A stretch of DNA of 64,000 bases from JACVRW01 sp963765135 (GTDB lineage Bacteria; Actinomycetota; Thermoleophilia; Solirubrobacterales; Thermoleophilaceae): positions 248,001-312,000 of the forward strand of contig CAVXUX010000002.1 in assembly GCA_963765135.1 (NCBI GenBank), given 5' to 3'. Position 1 is the stretch's first letter, and each line of letters starts with the position of its first letter. Shown here in pieces: positions 17,769-28,002 of this stretch. The position numbers were made by a program, and so were the translations under genes. The notes beneath the pieces are model-generated. The model was not told the DNA's origin. It did not search any database and saw only the letters and a program-made list of their open reading frames with translations.

Positions 17769-19439
17769 TCAGACCAGCTGGTGCTCGTACGCGTAGGCCG
17801 TGGCGGCGGCGCGCGAGGGCACCCTCAGCTTCGCGAGGATGTTGCTCACGTGCCGGTCGATCGTGCGCTCGCTGAGCACCAGGTCGGTCGCGATGGCCTT
17901 GTTGGTCGCGCCGGCCGCGACCAGGCGCAGGACCTGCAGCTCGCGCGTCGTCAATCCGTGCGGATCGGCCGAGGGTTCCGCGAGCGCGTCGATGCGAGCG
18001 AGCTCCGGGGCCGCGCCGAGCTCGGCGAAGACCCTGCGCGCGGCGTCGAGCTCCAGCGCGGCCGATTCCTCATCGCCCAGGGCGCGGCAGGCTTGAGCCA
18101 CCAGCACCCGCACGCGGGTGGCCTCGTAGGGCGCCCGGTGCTCCTGCCAGGCCTGCCCGGCCCGCCGCAGGAGCACCAACGCGGCGCGCGCGTCGCCGTC
18201 GGCGAGCGCGACCGCACCCTGCGCGTCGGCGACCAGCGCCCGCAGCATCGGGCTGTCATAGGTCGCCGAGATCTCCTCGAGCTCCTGGCAGGCGCTGTGG
18301 GCCTCATCGAGGTCGCCGGCGGCGAGCACGATCTCCACGTAGGCGGGCAGCAGCCTGACGCGCCGGAGCGGGTCAGTCGTCTCGCCGAGCACCCGTTTCA
18401 GGGAGGTCGCCGCGACGTCGCCCTTCGCCTGGGCCAGCCGCAGCAGGGCCAGGCCGGGGTGCGGCTCCGCGCCGTGCAGGCTCGCTTCCCGGTAGGCCTG
18501 CTCGGCCGCTTCGAACTCGCCGCGCAGACGGTGGAGCTCGCCCTCCCGATAGCGAGCCTCGGCTGCGGCCACCAGGTTCATGCCCTGTGTGGACCGCTCG
18601 CCGGCTCGGCGCGCTTCCTCCAGGGCCGCGGTCCACTCGCCGTGCAGCTGCATGATCTCGGCGCGATGCACCAGGCAGCGGCCGGTGAACGCCACCATGT
18701 CCGGCTGCTCCTCGCACCAACGTGTCAGGGCGTCGGTCCATTCCTGGGCTCGGCGCACGGCGTAGACCTCCTGGCAGCCCTCGATCACGCTGCAGTAGAC
18801 GATCCCGGTGACCATGGGGGAGACCTCCCCGGCCGTGACGGCGACCATCGCCTCGTCGAGCAACGCGAGACCCTGGCCGACGTGCCCCAGCTTGATCAGG
18901 GCAGTCCCCTGGGCGTGCACGGCGAGCGCGAGCAGGTCGGAATCGCGAAAGTGCTCGCCGACGCTCGCGGCCTCGGCATAGCCGGCGTGAGCGGCCTCGT
19001 AGTCCCCGGAGATCTCGTTCCGGATCGCGGTGGGCATCAGCATGTACCCCCGCTCGACGCAGTCGTCTTGCTGGCGTTGCAGGAGTCGCTGCGCGCGACC
19101 GAGCCACCCGGTGGCCCGGCCCAGCTCTCCGCGGAGCGTGAGGTTCAGGCAGAGCCAGAAGGCGCATCGCACGGCTGGCAGGAGCTCGCCGTCCTCGAGG
19201 CGGAGGTGATGCTCGCGTTCCAGCAGGCTCGCCCACTCGTCCTCGCGGCCGACCATGTGAGCGGCCACGGCGAGCAGGGCGAGATCGTCCGCTCCAAGGG
19301 GAGCCGCCTTGTCGGCGCTGGACAGCGACCTGTAGGCCTCCGTCCACGCCCGCCTTGCGTACGACTTGCGGCCGCGTTCGAGATCCTCGATGCCATGAGG
19401 TTTAACACGCGTCAGCTTCCGCGTAGGCGATCCGTCCAT
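17769..19439 (-). CDS. LuxR-type regulator with TPR-like N-terminal region
   Basis: About 556 residues from ATG 19439; an upstream in-frame ATG at 19463 would leave only 16 bp to the divergent SDR gene. The C-terminus is a LuxR/NarL helix-turn-helix: LTTRELQVLRLVAAGATNKA, then ATDLVLSERTIDRHVSNILA. The rest is helical, repeat-rich and TPR-like (AEQAYREASLHGAEP, ALVLLRRAGQAWQEH). No receiver or P-loop domain is visible. It is followed on the same strand by the FAD oxidase, and is the likely regulator of that gene. Confidence 0.85.
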   Translation of the reverse strand: MDGSPTRKLTRVKPHGIEDLERGRKSYARRAWTEAYRSLSSADKAAPLGADDLALLAVAAHMVGREDEWASLLEREHHLRLEDGELLPAVRCAFWLCLNLTLRGELGRATGWLGRAQRLLQRQQDDCVERGYMLMPTAIRNEISGDYEAAHAGYAEAASVGEHFRDSDLLALAVHAQGTALIKLGHVGQGLALLDEAMVAVTAGEVSPMVTGIVYCSVIEGCQEVYAVRRAQEWTDALTRWCEEQPDMVAFTGRCLVHRAEIMQLHGEWTAALEEARRAGERSTQGMNLVAAAEARYREGELHRLRGEFEAAEQAYREASLHGAEPHPGLALLRLAQAKGDVAATSLKRVLGETTDPLRRVRLLPAYVEIVLAAGDLDEAHSACQELEEISATYDSPMLRALVADAQGAVALADGDARAALVLLRRAGQAWQEHRAPYEATRVRVLVAQACRALGDEESAALELDAARRVFAELGAAPELARIDALAEPSADPHGLTTRELQVLRLVAAGATNKAIATDLVLSERTIDRHVSNILAKLRVPSRAAATAYAYEHQLV

Positions 19440-19479
19440 CTCAGGTTTAGCCCGGCGGCCCACTTGGGACGAGGTCTAG

Positions 19480-20561
19480 ATGGGGGATGTATTGCTTACC
19501 GGCGCGACCGGCTTCGTGGGACAGGAGCTGCTGGAGCGCCTGCTCGCACGTGGCGACCGTCACGTTCACGCGCTGGTGCGCGCGGATGACGACGAGGGCG
19601 CCGCGGAGCGCCTGCCCGGCGACGACCGCCTGACCGCCTGGGCGGCCGACATCGAGCGCGACGGGCTGGGGCTCGAGCCGCGGATCGCCGACGCGCTCGC
19701 CGAGCGCGTGTCGACCGTGATCCACTGCGCCGCATCGGTGTCGTTCTCGCTCGGGCTCGAGGAGTCGCGGCGCGTGAACGTCGCCGGCACGGCCCGCATG
19801 GCCGACCTGGCCGAGCGCTGCGCCGAGCGTGGCGACGGGCTCGAGCGCTTCTCGTACGTCTCGACCGCCTACGTCGCCGGCGCGCACCGGGGCGTCTTCG
19901 AGGAGGACAGCCTCGACGTCGGCCAGGACTTCCGCAACGCCTACGAGCGGTCGAAGTTCGAGGCCGAGCGACTGCTGCGCGAGCGCGCGGCCGGGCTGCC
20001 GCTCCAGGTGCTGCGCCCGAGCATCGTCGTCGGCGACAGCCGCACCGGGTGGACCTCGTCCTTCAACGTGCTCTATCCGCCGCTGCGCGCGTTCGCGCAC
20101 GGGGCGATGCCCGCGCTGCCGGCGCGCCGCCGGTCGCCCGTCGACGTGGTCCCGGTCGACTACGTGGCCGACTCCGTCGACCGCCTCGCCCGCGAGGGTC
20201 CCGACGGCACGTTCCATCTCGTCGCCGGCCGCAACGCGACGACGGTCGGCCGCCTGATGGAGCTCGCCTCGCATCGCTTCGACCGCCCGGCGCCGCCGGT
20301 GTTCCCGCCGCGCCTCTACCGCCGGGTCGTCCATCCGGTGCTGAGCCAGCGCCTGAGCCGCGCCCGGCGCGAGGCGCTGCGGCGCATGGAGGTCTACTTC
20401 CCCTACTTCTCGATGCGCGTGCGGTTCGCCGACCGGCGCCACCCGCCGGCACCGCCCGTCGAGGGTTACTTCGACCGCCTGCTCGACTTCGCCGAGCGCG
20501 CCCGCTGGGGCCGCCGCGCCGTCGAGCGACCGCCGGCGGCGAGGGTCGTACCCTTGTCTGC

Positions 20562-20565
<4 letters not shown>
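19480..20565 (+). CDS. SDR-family thioester/acyl-CoA reductase-like protein
   Basis: A 361-residue extended short-chain dehydrogenase. The nucleotide site is LLTGATGFVGQELLERLL (residues about 5-22). It has HCAASVSFSLG and the catalytic pattern YVSTAYVAG with NAYERSKFEAE (Tyr-x3-Lys). The architecture matches the NAD-binding-4 group (fatty acyl-CoA or carboxylic acid reductase-like). The substrate is not deducible. Its stop TGA (20563-20565) overlaps the prfA GTG at 20562, so it is translationally coupled to prfA although unrelated in function. Confidence 0.82.
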
Positions 20566-21604
<1,039 letters not shown>

Positions 21605-21608
<4 letters not shown>

Positions 21609-22384
21609 CCGCGCGCGACGCGGTCGCGGCCGCGGTCGACGCATTGACGGCGGCCGGAGTCGACACGCCCCGGCTCGATGCGGAGGTGCTGATCGCCGAT
21701 GCGCTCGGGGTCGATCGCTCCGCGCTCGTGATCGAGCCCTCGCTCGCCGTTCCCGGCGCGGCCGCGCGGCTGATCGGCGAGCGCGTGCGGCGGCGGGTGG
21801 CGCGCGAGCCGGTCGCGTACATCCTGGGGGTGAAGGGGTTTCGGCGGATCGTGTTGCAGGTCGATTCGCGCGTGCTGATCCCCCGGCCCGAGACCGAGTT
21901 GCTGGTGGAGGTTTGCCTGTCGCTGCCGGCCGGTGCGCGGGTGCATGACGTGGGGACCGGGTCGGGGGCGGTGGCGTTGGCTTTGAGGGATGAGCGGCCG
22001 GATCTGGTCGTCAGCGCTTCCGACGCTTCGCCGGCGGCGGTGGAGGTCGCGTCCGCCAATGGCCTCCCCGCGGTCGTGTGTGCCGGGCTTCCGGAGGGCG
22101 AGTACGACATGGTCGTGGCGAACCTTCCCTACGTGCGGGAGGACGAGTGGCCGGGCTTGCCTCCCGAGATTCGGTTGTGGGAGCCGCGCGAGGCGCTTGT
22201 GTCTGGGCCTGATGGCCTGGATGCCATTCGTTCGCTCGTTGCCCAGGCGCCATCGGGGATCCAGCTGGCGCTGGAGCACTCACCGCAGCAAACTGAAGCG
22301 GTAAAGGGGCTGTTGCGCTCGCCGCGCGTCTATCCGGACCTTGCGGGCCTGCCGCGCGTAACGGTCGGATTTTCACGAGACTGA
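21605..22384 (+). CDS. prmC: Release factor glutamine methyltransferase
   Basis: PrmC methylates the GGQ glutamine of release factors using SAM. The 259-residue protein shows GVKGFRRI, IPRPETELLVE and the SAM site VHDVGTGSGAVALAL. The catalytic motif is NLPYV; the family norm is NPPY, so one Pro is replaced by Leu. GTG 21605 overlaps the prfA stop. Codon choice in 21840-22280 uses more TTG and GTT than the neighbours. Confidence 0.9.
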
Positions 22385-22401
22385 CGTTCGGCATCTATTT
22401 G

Positions 22402-23046
22402 GTGCATAACGTCAGAGTGGTGGCTGTGACCCCGGAAGAAGTCCAGACCTTCGAGCGCTGCATCGGCGTTGGCGGCGTTGCGCTGTTCCCTGCCGACACC
22501 GTGTACGGGCTCGCCACCGATCCCGCCTCTGCCGAGGGCGTGCGGCGCCTCTACGAGCTCAAGGGCCGGCGCCAGGATCGGCCGGCGGCGGTCATGTTCT
22601 TCCAGCTCGAGCTGGCGTTCGCGGCGTTGCCGGAGTTGCCCCGGGTCACGCGCGAGGCGCTCGAGCGGCTGCTGCCCGGGGGCGTGACGCTGCTGCTGCC
22701 GAATCGGGCGCGGCGCTTCCCGCTGGCCTCTCCCGATCGGCACGAGGTGCTTGGCCTGCGGGTGCCGGACCTCACCGGTGCCCTCGCTCCCCTGGCCGCC
22801 ATCAGTTGGCCTGTTCTGCAGTCGAGCGCGAATCTGACGGGCGCGTCCGAGGCGCGCCGGATCGACGACGTGGACGCGGGCGTGCGCGCCGGCGTCGACC
22901 TGATCCTCGATGCCGGCGAGCTGCCCGGCACGCCGTCGACCGTGGTGGACCTCACCGCCTACGATCGCGACGGCTCCTTCGCGATCCTCCGCGACGGCGC
23001 GGTCCCTCGGGAACGAGTGGAGGCGATGCTACGGTCCACCCGATGA
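22402..23046 (+). CDS. tsaC: L-threonylcarbamoyladenylate synthase
   Basis: This Sua5/YciO/YrdC-fold enzyme makes threonylcarbamoyl-AMP for the t6A modification of tRNAs. The 214-residue protein has FPADTVYGLATD (residues about 32-43), the KGRRQDRP segment of the KxR..KP motif, and SSANLTGASEA. The start is uncertain among TTG 22399, GTG 22402 and GTG 22423; none has a clear ribosome site. It ends with TGA 23044-23046, overlapping the glyA ATG. Confidence 0.92.
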   Translation: MHNVRVVAVTPEEVQTFERCIGVGGVALFPADTVYGLATDPASAEGVRRLYELKGRRQDRPAAVMFFQLELAFAALPELPRVTREALERLLPGGVTLLLPNRARRFPLASPDRHEVLGLRVPDLTGALAPLAAISWPVLQSSANLTGASEARRIDDVDAGVRAGVDLILDAGELPGTPSTVVDLTAYDRDGSFAILRDGAVPRERVEAMLRSTR

Positions 23047-24324
23047 GCGAGCTCAGCCCCGACTACTTCACGAAGCCCGTCGCAGACGTCGATCCGGACA
23101 TCGCCGAGGTGCTCCGGAACGAGGCAAATCGCCAGGAGACGACGCTCGAGATGATCGCCTCCGAGAACTTCGTGCCGCAGGCGGTGCTCGACTGCCAGGG
23201 CTCGGTGCTCACCAACAAGTACGCCGAGGGCTACCCGGGCAAGCGCTACTACGCCGGCTGCGAGTTCGTCGACATCGCCGAGCAGCTCGCCATCGATCGC
23301 GCCAAGGAGCTGTTCGGCGCCGACCACGCCAACGTGCAGCCGCACTCCGGAGCCCAGGCGAACTCCGCCGTCTACATGGCGCTCCTCGAGCCGGGTGACC
23401 GCATCCTCGGTATGCGGCTCGACCACGGCGGCCACCTCACGCACGGCATGAAGATCAACTTCTCGGGGCTCTACTTCGACATCGTCTCCTACGGCGTGCG
23501 CGAGGAGGACTCGCGGCTCGACATGGACGAGCTGCAGAAGATCGCCGAGGACGCCCGGCCGAAGCTGATCCTCGCCGGCTGGTCGGCCTACTCCCGCCAG
23601 CTGGACTTCCAGCGCTTCCGCGAGATCGCCGACTCGGTCGGCGCCCTGCTGATGGCCGACATGGCGCATTTCGCCGGGCTCGTGGCCGCCGAGCAGCACC
23701 CCAGCCCGGTGCCGTACTGCGACGTCGTCACCACCACCACGCACAAGACGCTGGGCGGCGGCCGCGGCGGCATGATCCTGTGCCGCGAGGAGTTCGCGAA
23801 GAAGATCAACTCGCGCGTGTTCCCCGGCCACCAGGGCGGCCCGCTGATGCACACGATCGCCGGCAAGGCGGTGTCGCTGAAGATCGCGCAGTCCGACCTC
23901 TTCCGCGAGCGCCAGGCGCGCACGCGCGAGGGCGCCGCGATCGTCGCCGAGGAGATGGTCGCCGCCGGAGTCAACGTGCTCACCGGCGGCACCGACGTTC
24001 ACCTGGTGCTCGCCGACCTGCGCGAATCCGAGCTCGACGGCCTGCAGGCCGAGGATCGGCTGCACGAGATCGGCATCACCGTGAACCGCAACGCCGTGCC
24101 TTTCGACCCGCGCCCGCCGGCCGTCTCCTCGGGGCTGCGCATCGGCACGCCCGCGCTCGCCACGCGCGGCCTCCAAGCGGACGACTTCCGCGAGGTCGGC
24201 CGCGTGATCGGAGAGGCGCTGACCGGCGACTTCTCCGACGACAAGCGCTCCGATCTGACACAGCGGACGCGGGCGATCGCGGACCGCTACCCCTTGTATC
24301 CCCAACTGCTCCGCCGCCGTCTAG
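23043..24324 (+). CDS. glyA: Serine hydroxymethyltransferase
   Basis: SHMT is a PLP enzyme that interconverts serine and glycine, producing methylene-tetrahydrofolate. Conserved blocks are ASENFVP, TNKYAEGYPGKRYYGG-like YYAGCE, and the PLP-lysine segment VVTTTTHKTLGGGRGG. ATG 23043 overlaps the tsaC stop. In the open frame the protein would run on to 24803, across the start of wecA. One extra base near 24309 (ctgctccgcc) would instead give the usual tail YPQLSAAV with stop TAG 24322-24324, about 426 residues. Confidence 0.93.
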
Positions 24325-24357
24325 ACCCGCTGCAAACCGGCGCCTGCCGGCGTCATC

Positions 24358-24389
24358 GGGGCTCCGCGTGCCCAGCACGCGTTCGCCCC
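24358..24389 (+). terminator. Hairpin between glyA and wecA
   Basis: CGCGTGC (24365-24371) and GCACGCG (24375-24381) form a perfect 7-bp stem with a 3-base loop, inside GGGG (24358-24361) and CCCC (24386-24389). A smaller CCGGC/GCCGG stem precedes it. There is no T-run, so its terminator role is only likely. Nothing else is recognised in 24325-24453. Confidence 0.5.
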
Positions 24390-24453
24390 TGCTTCCTTGG
24401 CAGCCTTGGTTTTCGCGCGCTAGACGGCGGCGTACGTGGTTACCCTCCTGCGC

Positions 24454-25668
24454 ATGGACGAGCTCGATGCCCTCTGGGCGTTCCTCGTCGCGGCCGTGAT
24501 CGCCTTCGCGGCAACGCCGCCCACCGCTCGCCTCGCCCGCCGGCTCGGCGTGGTGCACGTCCCGCGCGATCGCGACCTGCACGACTACCCCGTGCCCGGC
24601 CTGGGCGGGCTGGCGATCCTGGTCGCCGCAGTCGTGCCGGCGCTGATCTTCCTGCCCGCCAACCAGGAGACGCGCGGCATCGTCGGCGGCGCGATCGCGA
24701 TCGCACTGGTGGGCGCCGTGGACGACGCCCGGCCCGGCGGCCTGCACCCGCTCGTGAAGCTGGTCGGTCAGTTCGCCGCCGCCGCCATCCCGGTCTGGTG
24801 TGAGGTACGCGTTACGAACGTCACGCTGCCGTTCATCGACCCGATCGAGCTGGGCGACTGGAGCTACCCGCTGACGCTGGTCGGGATCGTCGCGGTGATG
24901 AACGTCGTGAACTTCACCGACGGCGCCGACGGCCTGGCGGCCGGGGTGTGCACGATCGCCGCCGGGACGTTCGCGATCATCGCGCTGTCGCTCGACCGCG
25001 ACGCCGCGGGAGTGCTGGCCGCGCTGACCGCGGGCGCCGCGATCGGTTTCCTCTGGCACAACTTCCACCCGGCCTCGATCTTCATGGGCGACGCGGGATC
25101 GAACCTGCTCGGGCTGCTGCTGGCGTGCGTGGCGATCCAGGGAGTGCTGAAAACCGCCGCGGTCGTGGCCCTGTTCTTCCCGCTGCTGATCCTCGCCGTG
25201 CCGGCTCTCGACGCGACCTTCGTGGTGGCCAAGCGGATCAAGTACGGCCGGCCCGTCTACTCGGCCGACCGATGGCACTTCCACCACCGCTTCGCGAACA
25301 TCGGCTTCTCGCAGCGCCGCACGGTGCTCTACCTGTACGGGTGGACGCTGTCGCTGGCGGCGCTGGCGCTGGCGATGCGCTTCGTGCCCTACTCGGACGA
25401 CGACGGCACGCTGCACGTGGGTTGGACCCTCGTGATCGTGGCGTTCGCGCTGATCGCGGTTGCGGCCAGCGTCTATCTGGTGATCGTGCTCGAGATCCTC
25501 AAGTTCAGGCGCTTCCGCGAGCGCGAGCTGCGCCGCCAGGTGGAGACGGGTGAGATCGCGGCGCTGAGCGAGTCCGAGATCGACACCGAGATCGAGCGCG
25601 AGGTGGAGACCGGCGAGTTCCGCGCGGTGCGGCCGCCCGAGACGGACGACTTCGAGGCCGTCACCTGA
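24454..25668 (+). CDS. wecA: Undecaprenyl-phosphate sugar-1-phosphate transferase (WecA/TagO type)
   Basis: A polytopic membrane enzyme of the MraY/WecA family that transfers a sugar-1-phosphate, usually GlcNAc-1-P, to undecaprenyl phosphate. Visible catalytic motifs are the first Asp pair in LVGAVDDARP, NFTDGADGLAAG, SIFMGDAGSNLLG and the WHFHHRFAN His-rich loop. About ten hydrophobic segments are evident. The C-terminal 65 residues are charged and cytosolic, longer than the family core. Starts ATG 24454 and GTG 24436 are both possible. It completes the rpmE-to-wecA neighbourhood that in many genomes continues into atp genes. Confidence 0.9.
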   Translation: MDELDALWAFLVAAVIAFAATPPTARLARRLGVVHVPRDRDLHDYPVPGLGGLAILVAAVVPALIFLPANQETRGIVGGAIAIALVGAVDDARPGGLHPLVKLVGQFAAAAIPVWCEVRVTNVTLPFIDPIELGDWSYPLTLVGIVAVMNVVNFTDGADGLAAGVCTIAAGTFAIIALSLDRDAAGVLAALTAGAAIGFLWHNFHPASIFMGDAGSNLLGLLLACVAIQGVLKTAAVVALFFPLLILAVPALDATFVVAKRIKYGRPVYSADRWHFHHRFANIGFSQRRTVLYLYGWTLSLAALALAMRFVPYSDDDGTLHVGWTLVIVAFALIAVAASVYLVIVLEILKFRRFRERELRRQVETGEIAALSESEIDTEIEREVETGEFRAVRPPETDDFEAVT

Positions 25669-25669
25669 C

Positions 25670-26251
25670 GTGCTGTTCCGCCGGCCCTCGCTGGACGGCA
25701 TCCGGGCGGGGGAGATCACGCTTGCCTTTCGCAGGTGGGACCGCCCGCGCGCCCGCGCCGGGGGACGCCAGCGCACGGTCGTGGGCGAGCTGGCGATCGA
25801 CTCGGTGGAGCCTGTCGAACGCGCGGACATCACCGCCGCCGAGGCCGCCCGCGCCGGCCACGCGTCCCTGGACGAGCTGTTCGCCGAGCTCGACAAGCGC
25901 GGCGACGCCCAGATCTGGCGCATCGAGCTGCACTGGGCCGGGGAGGACCCCCGCCGCGCGCTGCGCGAGCAGGCCGACCTCGATCTCGCCGAGCTGGAGC
26001 GGCTGCGCGAACGGCTGCGGCGCCTCGACCGCGCCAGCCGCCACGGGCCGTGGACGCGCCAGACGCTCGACCTGATCGCCGGTCAGCCCGAGGTGCGCGC
26101 CGAGGACCTGGCGGCGTCGATCGGCCGCGAGAAGCTGCCCTTCAAGCGCGACGTGCGCAAGCTCAAGGAGCTCGGGCTGACCGAGAGCCTGCTGGTGGGC
26201 TACCGACTGTCGCCACGGGGGCGGGCGCTGCTGGACCAGCTCGATCCCTAG
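25670..26251 (+). CDS. ASCH/PUA-like N-terminal domain with winged-helix-like C-terminus
   Basis: A 193-residue protein. The start LFRRPSLDGIRAGEITLAFR, with the following RPRARAG, resembles ASCH domains (PUA-like fold, RNA or nucleotide binding). Residues about 100-120 form a charged helix, and the C-terminal LTESLLVGYRLSPRGRALLD looks like a winged-helix repressor end. GTG 25670 follows the wecA stop by one base. The 3' end overlaps the convergent radical SAM gene by four bases. Function unknown; nucleic-acid binding is inferred. Confidence 0.6.
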   Translation: MLFRRPSLDGIRAGEITLAFRRWDRPRARAGGRQRTVVGELAIDSVEPVERADITAAEAARAGHASLDELFAELDKRGDAQIWRIELHWAGEDPRRALREQADLDLAELERLRERLRRLDRASRHGPWTRQTLDLIAGQPEVRAEDLAASIGREKLPFKRDVRKLKELGLTESLLVGYRLSPRGRALLDQLDP

Positions 26252-27267
26252 AACAGGCTGGCCTGCTCCGGCGGCGGGGCGGCCATGCCCGCGTCCTCTG
26301 CGTCGAAGGGATCGCCAGCCGGATCGCGGCGCAGCCCCATCGCGCGCCGCCCGCCGCGCACCAGGCGCGACAGCCGCTCGCGCTCGGCCTTGGGCGCGTA
26401 GGCGCCGCGGGCATACAGGGCCTCGTAGCGCGGCACCAGGTCGGGCCGGTAGGAGCGCAGCCAGTCCATGAAGACCTCGCGCACCTCGCCGCGCAGGTGC
26501 AGGCAGATGCCGCCGATCGAGACGGCGCCGGCCTCGGCGCACAGCTCGAGGATCTCCTCGACCTGCTGGGGCGAGTCGTTGATGCCGGGCATCAGCGGGG
26601 CGATCAGGACGCCCGTGGCGATGCCGGCGCGGTTGAGCTCGGCCACGGCCTCGATCCGCTTGCGCGGGTGAGGGGTATGCGGCTCGAGGCGCGCCAGGCC
26701 TTCTCGTCGAGGGTGGGGATCGAGAGGTTCGCGGCAAAGCTGGGGATCTGCTTGAACAGCTCGATGTCGCGCAGCAGCAGCGGCGACTTCGTGAGCACCG
26801 AGCTGGGCGTGCGCGAGTCCCGCATGGCCTCCCAGACACCGGGCAGCAGCTCGTACTTCTTCTCGACCCACTGATACGGATCGGTGTTTGTCCCAAGGGC
26901 GACGTGCTCGCGCTTCCAGGAGGGCCGCATCAACTCCGCCCTGGCGACCTCCGGCGTGTTGACCTTGACGACGATCTCACGCTCGAAGTCCCGGCCGGCG
27001 TCGAAGTCGAGATAGGTGTGGGTGGGGCGAGCGAAGCAGTAGAAGCACGCATGGGTGCATCCCCTGTACGGGATTGATCGTCCACCGGAACGGCATCCGC
27101 GACGCCTTCGGCACCCGGTTCAGGATCGACTTGGCCTGGACTTCGTAGAAGCGGACGTCCAGCGCCTCCGGGGCGTCGAAGGTGCGGACCGCCGCCGGCT
27201 CGCGGTAGCCGGGGAGGGTGTGGAGGGCCTCGCTCTCGACCTTCAGGTTGTCCCAGCGCACGAACAC
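26248..27267 (-). CDS. Rv2578c-family radical SAM protein, frameshifted
   Basis: Radical SAM protein of the spore-photoproduct-lyase-like Rv2578c group. The cluster motif YRGCTHACFYCFARP (CxxxCxxC) is at about 27015-27060 on the minus strand, followed by LDFDAGRDFEREIVVK. The frame breaks near 27070 (an extra C in aatcccgtacagg) and near 26680. The C-terminal part (GVLIAPLMPGINDS, YAPKAERERLSRLV) is normal. The start is GTG 27267. A LexA-like box overlaps this start. From memory, Rv2578c belongs to the LexA regulon of Mycobacterium tuberculosis; the reaction is not known. Confidence 0.85.
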
Positions 27268-27274
27268 ATGTTCG
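27261..27274. promoter_or_regulatory. LexA (SOS) box candidate
   Basis: CGAACACATGTTCG matches the core of the actinobacterial SOS box (TCGAAC-N4-GTTCGA) at 5 of 6 positions in each arm. It overlaps the GTG start of the radical SAM gene, which is an unusual position and would fit a short or leaderless transcript. Confidence 0.5.
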
Positions 27275-27335
27275 CATACTCGGAGGACAAGTAGGTCATC
27301 GCTGTATAAGCGTCCTCGGGGATACTGGGCGGGCG

Positions 27336-27731
27336 ATGTCGCCGGAGAACGTGGAGATAGTCAGGCGCTGGTTCGCCGCGATTGCCGAGGGCGAACTGGC
27401 CTCGGATCTGTGGGATGCCGACCTCATCGTCGACAACATCCCGGAGTTCCCGGTCACCGGGCCGTATCGGGGCTATGAGGGCCTGCAGCGCTGGTGGGAT
27501 GACCTCGCGGAGGTCGTCGAGGGAGCGAGGGTGCAGCTCGACGAGGCGACACGACTGGATGACGAGAGGGTCCTGACGATGCAGCGGCTGATCGGGGACA
27601 TGGCCTACACCCGGATTCCTGTCGATGCGCTGTGGGCGGCGATTTGGATCGTTCGCCGCGGAAAGCTCTGCCGGGTATCCGGGTATGCCACGCGCAAGCA
27701 AGCCCTCGAAGCCGTGGGGCTGTCGGAGTAG
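27336..27731 (+). CDS. NTF2/SnoaL-like protein
   Basis: A 131-residue protein with the SnoaL-like opening MSPENVEIVRRWFAAIAEGE and the cone-shaped alpha+beta pattern (VTGPYRGYEGLQRWWDDL, AIWIVRRGKLCRVSGYATR). These small proteins act as isomerases, hydrolases or ligand binders, and function cannot be assigned. It is divergent from the radical SAM gene across 68 bp. Confidence 0.8.
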   Translation: MSPENVEIVRRWFAAIAEGELASDLWDADLIVDNIPEFPVTGPYRGYEGLQRWWDDLAEVVEGARVQLDEATRLDDERVLTMQRLIGDMAYTRIPVDALWAAIWIVRRGKLCRVSGYATRKQALEAVGLSE

Positions 27732-28002
27732 GCTGGACGGCGGGCAGTCTGTAGAGATCAGAGACTAGGGAGGTGGGTAACAGCGAAGCCCACTTGCCAC
27801 TCGGAGGACGGTCTCAGGCGCTGTCGCGCGAGCACGTGCGCGCGATCTGACGCAGCTTTGGTGCGGGAGCGTGCGGGTCCGGCATCCGCCGTGAATCGGC
27901 GAGAAGAAGTAGTTCTCGTGGAGCAGTAGATAACGATGAGGTCGGGATAGCCGACAGGTCCACCGTCTCGCGCCTCACACGCGCTGGCATGGCGCGAGTC
28001 CA
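27732..28002. other. Non-coding or decayed stretch
   Basis: I recognise no gene here in either direction. GC content looks lower than the average of the window. A minus-strand reading gives fragments such as PDLIVIYC without a family match. Confidence 0.4.
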
